Origin: JAXHTH01 sp034211115
GTDB lineage: Bacteria > Planctomycetota > Phycisphaerae > Phycisphaerales > SM1A02
Direction of reading: 5' to 3'
DNA length: 22,712 bases
Assembly: GCA_034211115.1 (NCBI GenBank)
Contig: JAXHTH010000232.1
Coordinates: 1-22,712 of the forward strand
The position numbers and the translations under genes were made by a program. This document shows positions 7,108 through 14,771 of the stretch, piece after piece (position 1 is the stretch's first letter; every line of letters begins with the position of its first letter). The notes under the pieces were generated by a model. It made no database searches and was not told the DNA's origin. It was given only the letters and a program-made list of their open reading frames with translations.

Positions 7108-9095
7108 AAAAGGATTGTGGCGACAAGATGCAGGCGATTCGATCCGGAGTTGACGTCGCGGCCGTCCAGATCATCCAGAGCGAATCCCCAGTCCAGTCTC
7201 ACATTCAGATTTCGCCGGTAGAGCAGCTCGACGCCGATCCCGGCTCCGATAAGCGTCTCGTCGTCCTCGAACGAGAACGGGTCGCTGACGATGGAATGTC
7301 CGATATCCAGGAACCCCTTGAGGATCAGGTCCCAGTCCGGGCGGCCGTAGACGTACTGGGGGGCGGACCGGAACGGCTCGCCGAACAGCTCCCGCGGCTC
7401 CGGCTCGACCGCCAGGGCCCGGGGGACGTGATAGCGGTACTCGAGGCTGCCGATGAGGGCCGTATCCCCGGCGAGTACCGACTCCGGATATCCGCGAACC
7501 GTGTAGAGGCCGCCCAGCACCTGCTCGACCTGGGGGATGAGGCGGTGGTCGAACGCGTACTGGCCTCGGAAGGACAGGGCCAGCTCGTGGGCGAGGGTCG
7601 AGCTCTCCGGCGTCGACGGGTCCTCCCACGCCTCGCGATCCAGCAGCGGCTCGAGGAAGACCGAGTGGGAGAGGTTCCAGCGGAAGAGCAGCCAGTCGTC
7701 ATCGGGCTCGGTGCGGCCGAGCTGGTTGAGCTCCTCGTCGTCGACGTCGCTGAGGTCGCCGCTCTGGAACTCCAGCGTCGCCGACCCCTGGGTGCTGAAC
7801 CACTCCGTGGTGCGATCGAGGCGGAGGCCGAGGTAGGGGAAGATGAAGTCCTGCTCGCCCTCGTCGAAGAAGATCCCGCCGAAGATGTCGCGCTCGACGT
7901 GGATGTTCTCGAAGCGCACGCCGCCGACGATGTCGAGGAACAGTTCGCGATCCTGGTAGATGTTGGCGATGATCTCCGCGCCGATCGACCACGAATCGCC
8001 GCGGAAGATGTCATCGAACACCCCCAGTTCGGAGGCGGTGTATTCGCTCCACGCGCCCTGCACCCGCCAGCGGATGCGGTCGTCGGGGAACGGCGCCTCG
8101 TAGGAGCCGACGACGTTGTGGACCTCGTCGAACTGCGCCGTCGAGTAATCCAGGCTCAGGATGTCGTCGTTGTTCGTCAGTTGGGTGTGGAAGAAGCCGA
8201 AGCGCTGGCGCCAGTAATCGGTCGATCGCGTGCCGGTGTTGGAGACCTGGGCGTAGAGCACCAGCGGGCGGTTCTCGGTGACGAGGTAATCGAGGGCGAT
8301 CCCGCCGTCGTCCTCGGCGGCGGCGACGGCCGCGTCAACCCGGCGTCCCGGGTGCCGCCCGAGGTGAAACAGGTACCGGTCCAGTTCGCCCTTGCGCAGC
8401 AGGTCGCGGCGCTGCTCGTCGCCTTCCGTGTAGGGCCGAACGGGTGACCGCTCGATGTGCCGCGCGTGCAGGGGATGATTGATCCGTTCGGCCGGCTCGA
8501 TCTCACCCTTCTCGACGCGCTCGCCGGAGGCGACGGTGCGCAGCTCCGTGACGATGCCGGTGGTGATGACGATGGTGAGGGCAGTTTCATCCTCGCCGCG
8601 GAGGTCTTCGCCGAACTCGTTGATCTGCCGCGGATCCGGCGCGACATACACGCCGAGCAGGTCCTGGGCGACGAAGTGGTCGCGCACCGCCTCGAGGATG
8701 TGCTGCACCGCGCTGGCGTGGAACATCTGCACTCCGCCTGCGCCGACTTCGCCCGGGGTGATGGTGATCAGTTCCCGCCCTTCGCGCGGGGCGATGAACC
8801 CGCTGTCCAGGCGCGAAAGGGTGATGGGAAGCTCCCTCAGCGGCGCCAGCGGCGGGTGCAGCGGATTCTCGCGCACATCCTCGAAACGCAGCGCGCTGAC
8901 GGCATAGACCGGCCCCTCGTCCGCGGCGGGCGGGGCGCTTTCGGACGACGAGTCCGTCTCCTGCCCCCGGGCGGTGGCCCCGAAGCAGAGCAGGGCGGAA
9001 AGCAGCAGCATCGCCGTCACCAGCGGCGCGAATCGGCGAGGCCACGTGAACACGATCCCGTGCGACGAATTCAATTGACTGTCCATGCCGCGCAT
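7104..9095 (-). CDS. TpsB-type outer membrane transporter (ShlB/FhaC family)
   Basis: The protein has 663 residues, slightly longer than typical FhaC. A signal sequence with hydrophobic core LVTAMLLLSALLCFGATARG ends near residue 45. A Ser/Pro/Glu linker follows, then about 200 residues containing POTRA-like segments (VYAVSALRFEDV; ALTIVITTGIVTELRT). Residues about 275-663 are alternating beta strands typical of a 16-strand barrel. The hallmark VRGYPES at 533-539 and the final VATILF, ending in Phe, support an Omp85/TpsB protein. It would sit in the outer membrane and export the exoprotein encoded 69 bases downstream. The order transporter-then-exoprotein occurs in many TPS operons. The start is uncertain: ATG 9095 and ATG 9086 are both possible and neither has a good ribosome binding site. 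A TAGAAT hexamer at 9120-9125 could be the -10 box. Confidence 0.9.
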   Translation of the reverse strand: MRGMDSQLNSSHGIVFTWPRRFAPLVTAMLLLSALLCFGATARGQETDSSSESAPPAADEGPVYAVSALRFEDVRENPLHPPLAPLRELPITLSRLDSGFIAPREGRELITITPGEVGAGGVQMFHASAVQHILEAVRDHFVAQDLLGVYVAPDPRQINEFGEDLRGEDETALTIVITTGIVTELRTVASGERVEKGEIEPAERINHPLHARHIERSPVRPYTEGDEQRRDLLRKGELDRYLFHLGRHPGRRVDAAVAAAEDDGGIALDYLVTENRPLVLYAQVSNTGTRSTDYWRQRFGFFHTQLTNNDDILSLDYSTAQFDEVHNVVGSYEAPFPDDRIRWRVQGAWSEYTASELGVFDDIFRGDSWSIGAEIIANIYQDRELFLDIVGGVRFENIHVERDIFGGIFFDEGEQDFIFPYLGLRLDRTTEWFSTQGSATLEFQSGDLSDVDDEELNQLGRTEPDDDWLLFRWNLSHSVFLEPLLDREAWEDPSTPESSTLAHELALSFRGQYAFDHRLIPQVEQVLGGLYTVRGYPESVLAGDTALIGSLEYRYHVPRALAVEPEPRELFGEPFRSAPQYVYGRPDWDLILKGFLDIGHSIVSDPFSFEDDETLIGAGIGVELLYRRNLNVRLDWGFALDDLDGRDVNSGSNRLHLVATILF

Positions 9096-9447
9096 CCGTC
9101 AGTTGGAGGAATGTCCGATATTCTACCGGCGCCGCGGCCGGCCGATCGGCTCGTGCGAACCCGCCCCCGTCGGCGGGGCCCGAGGCCCGTCGTTCGCGGC
9201 CGGGCCGGAGAGGGGCGATGCGATCCGCCCGGATGAGCCGGCAGCGTACGTCATCTGACGCCGGCTCACCAGCCCCGGGGCCGGGTTCGAGGATTATCGG
9301 ACGTGCCAGCGGCCTCCGCGGCCGCGCCCGGCGGGGGATCGGCATCGCCTCGCCATTCGCGGGACCCGCTCCAGTCCCTCCCGGAGAGCGTCGATAAACG
9401 AGGCAAGGAGGGAGCGGGACTCGTTACCGCAGGATTGGAGTGCCCCG
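9096..9447. other. Divergent intergenic region between the TpsB gene and the small lipoprotein gene
   Basis: This stretch separates two divergently read genes. It holds a possible -10 box for TpsB (TAGAAT, minus strand, 9120-9125) and a 9 bp inverted repeat at 9234-9268. I see no convincing gene: a 41-codon plus-strand frame starting at 9114 (MSDILPAPRP) follows GGAGGA but has an arginine/proline-rich composition typical of non-coding GC-rich DNA. Confidence 0.4.
9234..9268. repeat. 9 bp inverted repeat in the TpsB/lipoprotein divergent region
   Basis: TGAGCCGGC (9234-9242) and GCCGGCTCA (9260-9268) are perfect complements separated by 17 bases. The placement between divergent genes would suit an operator, but no regulator gene lies nearby. 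No T run follows on either strand. Confidence 0.4.
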
Positions 9448-9723
9448 ATGAAGCGCACGTGCACGATCGGTCTCATTTTCGGCGCCGCCCTGTTGTCGCT
9501 GGTCGGCTGCCAGAGCCCGTCCGCCGTCGCCGCGGAGATGAACGATTCTCTCGCGCTGGGCGTCCTCGGGCCGGCGCTGTCGGAACCCGCGCCCGTGGTT
9601 TATGACGGCGTGTTCCGTCTCGGAGCGGGTGATGCCCTGGGCGAGGAGGTCTTCGCCTATTACGTGGCCAGCCTCCGCGCCGAGCAGTTCTACGCCACCG
9701 GCGCCGAGCACCGGCCTGAGTAG
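9448..9723 (+). CDS. Small hypothetical lipoprotein
   Basis: The protein has 91 residues from ATG 9448, with GGAG about 9 bases upstream. A basic start (MKRT), a hydrophobic core and the lipobox LSLVGC (lipidated Cys21) indicate a lipoprotein. The mature part is about 70 residues (ALGVLGPALSEPAPVVYDGVFRLGAGDALGEEVFAYYVASL...) and matches no family that I recognise. It is the only protein gene in the window that I place on the plus strand, so it is likely controlled separately from the TPS genes to its left and the prepilin array to its right. Confidence 0.7.
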   Translation: MKRTCTIGLIFGAALLSLVGCQSPSAVAAEMNDSLALGVLGPALSEPAPVVYDGVFRLGAGDALGEEVFAYYVASLRAEQFYATGAEHRPE

Positions 9724-9912
9724 AGGCCGAGACGGCGAACCCTGACGCACCGCTCGCATCACAGATAAGACCGCACGCTGCCGGCGCCGCGCATGTGCGG
9801 CGAGCGCGATGCTTCGTGTCGCCACGCAGGTGGTGCCATGCTTCATCGGCGGAGCGGTGAAGCGTGCGCCTTATGCCTGTCTTGCGGGCATGCTTCGCCC
9901 TGACGATGGAAC

Positions 9913-9940
9913 GCGGGCGGCGTCGCGCGTCGCCGCCCGC
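9913..9940 (-). terminator. Hairpin after prepilin-like gene copy 1
   Basis: GCGGGCGGCG (9913-9922) and CGCCGCCCGC (9931-9940) form a perfect 10 bp stem 33 bases after the stop of copy 1. No T run follows on the minus strand, unlike the hairpins after copies 2-4. The 250 bases between 9723 and 9974 also hold a weaker imperfect inverted repeat (9859-9867 with 9888-9896); I see no gene there. Confidence 0.4.
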
Positions 9941-9973
9941 GGGATCGTGTCGATGAACGTTCGGGCCGCGCGC

Positions 9974-11134
9974 TCAGCCGTCGCCGAGCTTGTCGCGGCC
10001 GCGAATGCCGTCCGTGGTCAGGATGTGAAAACTCGTGTAGGACAGGGTGTCGTAGCTGCACTGCATGAAGTAGCCTCCGTCGGGCGGGCCCTGGGCCGCG
10101 CCGAACGGCGTGTCGCGGCTCCACAGGCCCCAGCAGCCCGTCTCGCCCGGGTTGCTGCCCGTCTGCCGGCACATGCGGCTGTCGGCGGCGATCGCCTCCC
10201 GCACGCCGATGCTCTCCACGTGGCCGTCATAGAACAGCGCCACCGGCGCCGACTCCCAGCCGTGGTTGAAGTAATACGGCTCGCAGCCGTCATACGTGCC
10301 GCCCACGAACCCCGGGTTGCACTCGGTGCGACGCTGCTGAAGCCAGTGATGCTCGAGCATGTGCGTCTTCAGATCCGGGTAGAGGGCCTGCGACATGGAA
10401 GGCGAACGGAAGCCGGAGGACAGCTCGTAGGGATCGTGCCAGCCGTCCGCCTCGCCGTTGCCCGGGTGGGCCATCACCGACGGCGCGAACATCGCCGCGG
10501 GCGACAGGCAGTAACTGGACCAGTACGGCCGCTGGCTCGGATCCTCCTCGTTGAGCTCGATCTCGCCCGGGGCATCGAACCAGGACCCGATGGCGCCGGT
10601 GACCACGGTGTCTTTCGGTGCGTAGAAGACGGGGTCATAGAAGCGCCCGCTGACGTACTGGTTGAACTGCCTGGCGTTGGGGATTCGGAAGGCGCCGAAG
10701 CCCTCGAGGTGTCCGGGTCCGCCGGGGAAGACGATGGGCTCGCACAGTCCCCAGTTGCCGCCGTGGTCCATCCAGTAGCCCCAGAGGCGGTTGCCGCCGG
10801 AGTTGTTGCCTCCGCCGCCGGCCCGCCAGCCGAGCAGGATGGGAGGATGATCACGCCCCACCTCGTCGAGGTAATCGCTGTAGGCGTTGCTCTGGCTGTC
10901 GCCGTGGCGGCCGAGGTTGTCGTTGACCAGCGTGAACTGTCGGTCGTTCCATTCGGTGGCGTAGTTGCCGTGCGCGGTGGCGAGGTTGCGCAGGTTCGCC
11001 TGCGAGATGGCGAGCCGCGCCTGCTCGCGGGCCTTGGTGATCGCGGGCAGGAGGATGCCGATCAGCAGCGCGATGATCGCCACCACCACGAGCAGTTCGA
11101 TGATGGTGAACGCGGTCGGGGAGGAACGTTTCAT
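9974..11134 (-). CDS. Prepilin-like protein, copy 1 of a four-gene tandem array
   Basis: The protein has 386 residues from ATG 11134, with AAAGGAC about 8 bases upstream. The N-terminus MKRSSPTAFTIIELLVVV is a type IV prepilin/pseudopilin leader with Phe at +1 (residue 9) and Glu at +5, followed by a hydrophobic helix to about residue 35. Cleavage would follow Ala rather than the usual Gly. The mature part has blocks shared by all four copies: NDRQFTLVNDNLGRHG, the stretch NWGLCEPIVFPGGPGHLEGF, QFNQYVSGRFYDPVFYAPKD, ECNPGFVGGTYDGCEPYYFN, and near the end LFYDGHVESIGVREAIAADS. The DGHV part resembles the H-X9-DG region of planctomycete pseudopilin-like proteins. It carries extra cysteines (SRMCRQTGSNPGETGCWG) absent from copies 2-4. 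It is the most divergent copy but resembles copy 4 in the GNNSGGNRLWGYW region. The assembly in which it acts is unknown. Confidence 0.9.
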   Translation of the reverse strand: MKRSSPTAFTIIELLVVVAIIALLIGILLPAITKAREQARLAISQANLRNLATAHGNYATEWNDRQFTLVNDNLGRHGDSQSNAYSDYLDEVGRDHPPILLGWRAGGGGNNSGGNRLWGYWMDHGGNWGLCEPIVFPGGPGHLEGFGAFRIPNARQFNQYVSGRFYDPVFYAPKDTVVTGAIGSWFDAPGEIELNEEDPSQRPYWSSYCLSPAAMFAPSVMAHPGNGEADGWHDPYELSSGFRSPSMSQALYPDLKTHMLEHHWLQQRRTECNPGFVGGTYDGCEPYYFNHGWESAPVALFYDGHVESIGVREAIAADSRMCRQTGSNPGETGCWGLWSRDTPFGAAQGPPDGGYFMQCSYDTLSYTSFHILTTDGIRGRDKLGDG

Positions 11135-11274
11135 GGCGATGTCCTTTCCAAGTGCGTTGCCGACGTACGACAGCCGCGGGCGAAAGGACGACTCCTGCGC
11201 CGGAGCATCGCGCGATGTGAAGGCCTCCGCGGGGGTCGGAGAAGCCGTTGGCTGAGAAGTCGGCAACGAACCGC

Positions 11275-11309
11275 GCAGATCCGAGAAGAGATGAACGGCC
11301 GGGATCTGC
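11275..11309 (-). promoter_or_regulatory. Conserved leader hairpin, copy 1
   Basis: On the transcript GCAGATCC and GGATCTGC form an 8 bp stem around a loop containing CGGCCGTTCAT and CTCTTCTC. It begins about 54 bases after a -10-like hexamer and ends 140 bases before the start codon of copy 1. The same element heads the other three copies. A second possible stem lies just before it on the transcript (CCCACAG 11317-11323 with CTGTGGG 11344-11350). Confidence 0.75.
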
Positions 11310-11362
11310 ATGAGAGCCCACAGGAGGCCGGCCATTATCGGCGCTGTGGGGGCCGCAGTCCT

Positions 11363-11390
11363 ATCCTGACACGCATCGAGCGGAACGCAA
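11363..11390 (-). promoter_or_regulatory. Possible promoter of prepilin copy 1
   Basis: TTGCGT (11385-11390) and CAGGAT (11363-11368) are 16 bases apart on the minus strand. Both are weak matches. The position relative to the leader hairpin agrees with the better -10 boxes of copies 2-4, which is the main support. GATAAT at 11334-11339 is an alternative -10. Confidence 0.3.
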
Positions 11391-11513
11391 GTGATTTTCC
11401 CCGGCTTTTGCGCACAAAGGACCGCGCCACCACCCGCGGCCCCGGCGGGCCGGGGGCGACATCGTTGTGCTCACGTTCTTTTCGCGCCCAGGCGCTCATG
11501 ATTCGCGATGCGC

Positions 11514-11546
11514 AAGGAAAACGGGCCGCCCCGGGAGGCGGCCCGT
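11514..11546 (-). terminator. Intrinsic terminator of prepilin copy 2
   Basis: ACGGGCCGCC (11521-11530) and GGCGGCCCGT (11537-11546) form a perfect 10 bp stem with a 6-base loop, followed on the minus strand by TTTCCTT, 44 bases after the stop. The hairpin is identical to the one after copy 4. Confidence 0.75.
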
Positions 11547-11590
11547 CGGTGATCGGTGACTGAGACGATCAGATCGCGAGGAGGTTGCGA

Positions 11591-12730
11591 TCAGCCGTCG
11601 CCGAGCTTGTCGCGGCCTCGGATGCCGTCCGTGGTCAGGACGTGGAAGCTCGTGAACGACAGTGTGTCGTAGCTGAGTTCCATGAAGTAGCCGCCGTCGG
11701 GGGCGGGCTCTTCGGTCCCGCCGAACGGGGTGTCACGGCTCCACAGCCCCCAGTCCTCGGTCTCGGTCTGGGCGATCATGCGGCTGTCGGCGGCGATCGC
11801 CTCGCGCACGCCGATGCTCTCCACGTGGCCGTCATAGAACAGGGCTACGGGCACGGACTCCCATCCGTGGTTGAAGTAATAGGGCTCACACCCTCCGTAA
11901 GTGCCGCCGATGAAGTTGGGGTTGCACTCGCTGCGCCGCTGCTGGATCCAGTGATGCTCGAGCATGTGCGTCTTGAGATCCGGGTACAGCGCCTGGGAGT
12001 AGGAGGGCGAACGGAATCCCGCGGGCATCGAGTAGGGATCCTGCCAGCCGTCGGTCTCGTTGGGGCCGGGGTGGCGCATCACGTTGGGGCTGAACATCGC
12101 GGCCGGGCTGAGGCAGTAGCTGGACCAGGCGATCATGCCGTTGGCCTCGGGCAGCGCGGTGCAGAACTCGCCGGGATCCTCGAAGCAGGGGCCGACGAAG
12201 TCGTACACGATCGTGTCCTTGGGCGCGTAGAACGTGGGATCGTAGAAACGCCCGCTGACGTACTGGTTGAACTGCTTGGCGTTGGGGATTCGGAAGGAGC
12301 CGAAGCCCTCGAGGTGGCCGGGTCCGCCGGGGAAGACGATGGGATCGCACAATCCCCAGTTTCCGGTGTGGCTCATCCAGTAGCCCCACAGGCCGTAGCT
12401 GCCGGTTCCATAGTCCTGTCCCCAGCCGAGGAGCACGGGCGGGTGATCCTCGCCCACCTGGTCGGCGTATCCCTGGTACGCCTGGGAGACGCTGCTGCCG
12501 TAGCGGCTGAGGTTGTCGTTGACGATGGTGAACTGCCGGTCGTTCCACTCCGCCGCATAGTTGGCATGCGCGGTGGAGAGATTGCGCATGTTGGTCTGGG
12601 AGATGGTGAGCCGGGCCTGGTCTCGGGCCTTGGTGATGGCCGGCAGGAGGATGCCGATCAACAGGGCGATGATCGACACCACCACCAGCAGCTCGATGAT
12701 GGTGAAGGCTCTGAGCGATGTTCGTTTCAT
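11591..12730 (-). CDS. Prepilin-like protein, copy 2 of the tandem array
   Basis: The protein has 379 residues from ATG 12730 (MKRTSLRAFTIIELLVVVS), with AAAGGACT about 11 bases upstream. It has the type IV prepilin N-terminal helix with Ala at -1, then the blocks shared by the array. It differs from copies 1 and 4 in the loop after LLGWG (QDYGTGSYGLWGYW) and in the segment ahead of WSSYCLSPAAMF (FCTALPEANGMIAWSSYC). Its last 273 bases (11591-11863) are identical to those of copy 3 (13177-13449), including silent positions, while the sequence just after its stop resembles the tail of copy 4. It therefore looks like a mosaic produced by exchange within the array. Function as a surface or secretion-related pilin is inferred from the leader only. 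Confidence 0.9.
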   Translation of the reverse strand: MKRTSLRAFTIIELLVVVSIIALLIGILLPAITKARDQARLTISQTNMRNLSTAHANYAAEWNDRQFTIVNDNLSRYGSSVSQAYQGYADQVGEDHPPVLLGWGQDYGTGSYGLWGYWMSHTGNWGLCDPIVFPGGPGHLEGFGSFRIPNAKQFNQYVSGRFYDPTFYAPKDTIVYDFVGPCFEDPGEFCTALPEANGMIAWSSYCLSPAAMFSPNVMRHPGPNETDGWQDPYSMPAGFRSPSYSQALYPDLKTHMLEHHWIQQRRSECNPNFIGGTYGGCEPYYFNHGWESVPVALFYDGHVESIGVREAIAADSRMIAQTETEDWGLWSRDTPFGGTEEPAPDGGYFMELSYDTLSFTSFHVLTTDGIRGRDKLGDG

Positions 12731-12866
12731 GTGACAGTAGTCCTTTCTCGCTGCGTTCCTCGGCGGGATCAAGGGTGTCTGATTCCGCGCAGACGCTTTC
12801 GTCCGCCGTCAGCGAACATGCGCCAGTGAACCGGTCGATGATGTTCCCTGGCCTGTGACGATGGAG

Positions 12867-12898
12867 GCAGATCCCGAAGAGATGTGGGAGGGATCTGC
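12867..12898 (-). promoter_or_regulatory. Conserved leader hairpin, copy 2
   Basis: GCAGATCCC and GGGATCTGC form a 9 bp stem on the transcript, with loop TCCCACATCTCTTC. The first half of the loop differs from the other copies, but CATCTCTTC is kept. It ends 136 bases before the start of copy 2. The stem is one pair longer than in copies 3 and 4. Confidence 0.75.
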
Positions 12899-12945
12899 GG
12901 CGATGCGGCGAAGCCGGCTCCGTCACGCCGACCTCGACCGAGTCA

Positions 12946-12951
12946 AGTATA
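12946..12951 (-). promoter_or_regulatory. Possible -10 box of prepilin copy 2
   Basis: TATACT on the minus strand lies 48 bases before the leader hairpin. No -35 hexamer is seen at normal distance; TTGCAC lies 22 bases upstream, too far for a standard promoter. Beyond this and the terminator of copy 3, the gene-free stretch 12731-13176 shows nothing else clear. Confidence 0.3.
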
Positions 12952-13101
12952 GGGTGCCACCGTCGCGTGTGGGGTGCAACACCTTTCTTTCCTGTTTTCG
13001 GCCGGCTCGGGCCCGCCCCGCCGCGGGCGGAGATCGCCGGCGAATGCTTATGAAGAGATATCGATACATCGTCGGAACGCCCCCTCCCGCCGGGCGAGAT
13101 G

Positions 13102-13131
13102 AAAAGCGGGCCGCTCCGGGGGAGCGGCCCG
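13102..13131 (-). terminator. Intrinsic terminator of prepilin copy 3
   Basis: CGGGCCGCTC (13107-13116) and GAGCGGCCCG (13122-13131) form a 10 bp stem with a 5-base loop, followed on the minus strand by CTTTTC. It differs in sequence from the terminators of copies 2 and 4 but keeps the same layout. Confidence 0.7.
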
Positions 13132-13176
13132 TGAGGAGACGATGAAGATCGATGCGATCGGTCGGGCCCGATCGGA

Positions 13177-14310
13177 TCAGCCGTCGCCGAGCTTGTCGCG
13201 GCCTCGGATGCCGTCCGTGGTCAGGACGTGGAAGCTCGTGAACGACAGTGTGTCGTAGCTGAGTTCCATGAAGTAGCCGCCGTCGGGGGCGGGCTCTTCG
13301 GTCCCGCCGAACGGGGTGTCACGGCTCCACAGCCCCCAGTCCTCGGTCTCGGTCTGGGCGATCATGCGGCTGTCGGCGGCGATCGCCTCGCGCACGCCGA
13401 TGCTCTCCACGTGGCCGTCATAGAACAGGGCTACGGGCACGGACTCCCAGCCGTGGTTGAAGTAGAAGGGCTCGCAGCCGTCATAGGTGCCGCCGATGAA
13501 GTTGGGATTGCACTCGCTGCGCCGCTGCTGGAGCCAGTGATGCTCGAGCATGTGTGTCTTGAGATCCGGGTACAGCGCCTGGGAGTAGGAGGGCGAACGG
13601 AATCCCGCGGGCAGCGAATACGGATCCTGCCAGCCGTCCGTCTCGTTGGGGCCCGGGTGACGCATCACATTGGGGCTGAACATCGCCGCCGGCGAGAGGC
13701 AGTAGCTGGACCAGTACGTGTCCTGGGTGCCCGCTTCGAGACAGAACTCGCCCGGGTCCTCGAAGCACGGTCCGACCGCGTCCACGACGATCGTGTCCTT
13801 GGGCGCGTAGAAGGTCGGATCGTAATAGCGCCCGCTGACGTACTGGTTGAACTGCTTGGCGTTGGGGATCCGGAAGGCGCCGAAGCCCTCGAGGTGTCCG
13901 GGTCCGCCGGGGAAGACGATGGGATCGCACAGTCCCCAGTTGCCGCTGTGGCTCATCCAGTAGCCCCATAGGCCGTAACTGCCCTGATCGCCCGAGTAGC
14001 CCCAGCCGAGGAGCACGGGCGGGTGATCCTTGCCCACCTGGTCGGCGTATCCCGGATAGGCCTGGGAGACGCTGCTGCCGTAGCGGCTGAGGTTGTCGTT
14101 GACGATGGTGAACTGCCGGTCGTTCCACTCCGCCGCATAGTTGGCATGCGCGGTGGAGAGATTGCGCATGTTCGTCTGGGAGATGGTGAGCCGGGCCTGG
14201 TCTCGGGCCTTGGTGATGGCGGGCAGAAGGATGCCGATCAGCAGGGCGATGATCGACACCACGACCAGCAACTCGATGATCGTGAACGCTCGGGGGGATG
14301 ACCTGTTCAT
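13177..14310 (-). CDS. Prepilin-like protein, copy 3 of the tandem array
   Basis: The protein has 377 residues from ATG 14310 (MNRSSPRAFTIIELLVVVS), with AAAAAGGAC about 8 bases upstream. It is very close to copy 2: besides the identical final 273 bases, the first part (about 14053-14290) is nearly identical at the DNA level. It differs mainly in LLGWGYSGDQGSYGLWGYW and in the segment FCLEAGTQDTYWSSYC. As in the other copies, hydrophobic residues about 9-35 would form the pilin helix, and conserved cysteines occur in NWGLCDP, SSYCLSP, SECNPN and YDGCEPF. The frame is open upstream of 14310, but the leader hairpin, the ribosome binding site and the prepilin motif all fix the start here. Confidence 0.9.
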   Translation of the reverse strand: MNRSSPRAFTIIELLVVVSIIALLIGILLPAITKARDQARLTISQTNMRNLSTAHANYAAEWNDRQFTIVNDNLSRYGSSVSQAYPGYADQVGKDHPPVLLGWGYSGDQGSYGLWGYWMSHSGNWGLCDPIVFPGGPGHLEGFGAFRIPNAKQFNQYVSGRYYDPTFYAPKDTIVVDAVGPCFEDPGEFCLEAGTQDTYWSSYCLSPAAMFSPNVMRHPGPNETDGWQDPYSLPAGFRSPSYSQALYPDLKTHMLEHHWLQQRRSECNPNFIGGTYDGCEPFYFNHGWESVPVALFYDGHVESIGVREAIAADSRMIAQTETEDWGLWSRDTPFGGTEEPAPDGGYFMELSYDTLSFTSFHVLTTDGIRGRDKLGDG

Positions 14311-14435
14311 TGCTCTGTCCTTTTTCCCACGTCGCCGGCCGCTCCGCCCGGCAGCGCTCGGGGAACCGGCAGGACGATGGGGACACCGACGATGCCGAAT
14401 CGAGCACCGGATGGCGGGAACCCGCAACGAGACAC

Positions 14436-14468
14436 GCAGATCCGAAGATATGAACGGCCGGGATCTGC
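14436..14468 (-). promoter_or_regulatory. Conserved leader hairpin, copy 3
   Basis: GCAGATCC and GGATCTGC pair around a loop with CGGCCGTTCAT and ATCTTC. It ends 125 bases before the start codon. A second hairpin precedes it on the transcript (ACCGCGG 14475-14481 with CCGCGGT 14503-14509), the same place as in copies 1 and 4 but with an unrelated sequence. Confidence 0.78.
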
Positions 14469-14521
14469 CTGAAGACCGCGGCGGCGCGCCGACGCTCGGC
14501 GCCCGCGGTGGCCGCATCGGT

Positions 14522-14549
14522 ATTATCGCACATTTCAAGATCAGGACAA
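14522..14549 (-). promoter_or_regulatory. Putative promoter of prepilin copy 3
   Basis: TTGTCC (14544-14549) and GATAAT (14522-14527) lie 16 bases apart on the minus strand. GATAAT matches five of six -10 positions. It is the best promoter candidate in the array and sits 54 bases ahead of the leader hairpin, placing the hairpin inside the 5' untranslated region. Confidence 0.55.
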
Positions 14550-14694
14550 CGTCTTTTTGCGCATCCGCCGCCGGTCTGGCGTTCTCGAGCGGAGATCCGG
14601 CCTGATCGCATCAAAAACCGCGATTCCGGCCCGGTTCAATGTATCGATACGCTCACCGACCCGGCCTGAGGACCTGCTCGGTCCCGCCGGGGCG

Positions 14695-14727
14695 CAAGAA
14701 AACGGGCCGCCCCGGGAGGCGGCCCGT
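14695..14727 (-). terminator. Intrinsic terminator of prepilin copy 4
   Basis: ACGGGCCGCC (14702-14711) and GGCGGCCCGT (14718-14727) form the same 10 bp stem and CCGGGA loop as after copy 2, followed on the minus strand by TTTCTTG. It lies 44 bases after the stop. Confidence 0.75.
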
Positions 14728-14771
14728 CGATGATCGGTTCGTCAGACGATCAGATCGCGAGGAGGCGGCAA

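Noticed and set aside
3510..8447. A 1645-codon open frame on the plus strand, antisense to both TPS genes
   Set aside because: It is the codon-composition shadow of two GC-rich genes; its translation is a low-complexity run of Ala, Val, Asp, Glu and Gly with no domain, while the minus-strand frames have clear family motifs.
9114..9236. Small plus-strand frame MSDILPAPRP after GGAGGA
   Set aside because: Only 41 codons, Arg/Pro-rich and with no recognisable features; the ribosome-binding-like sequence is probably chance.
9809..14301. Long plus-strand frames antisense to the prepilin genes that look alike between copies
   Set aside because: Their similarity follows from the similarity of the sense genes; none has start signals or a known domain.
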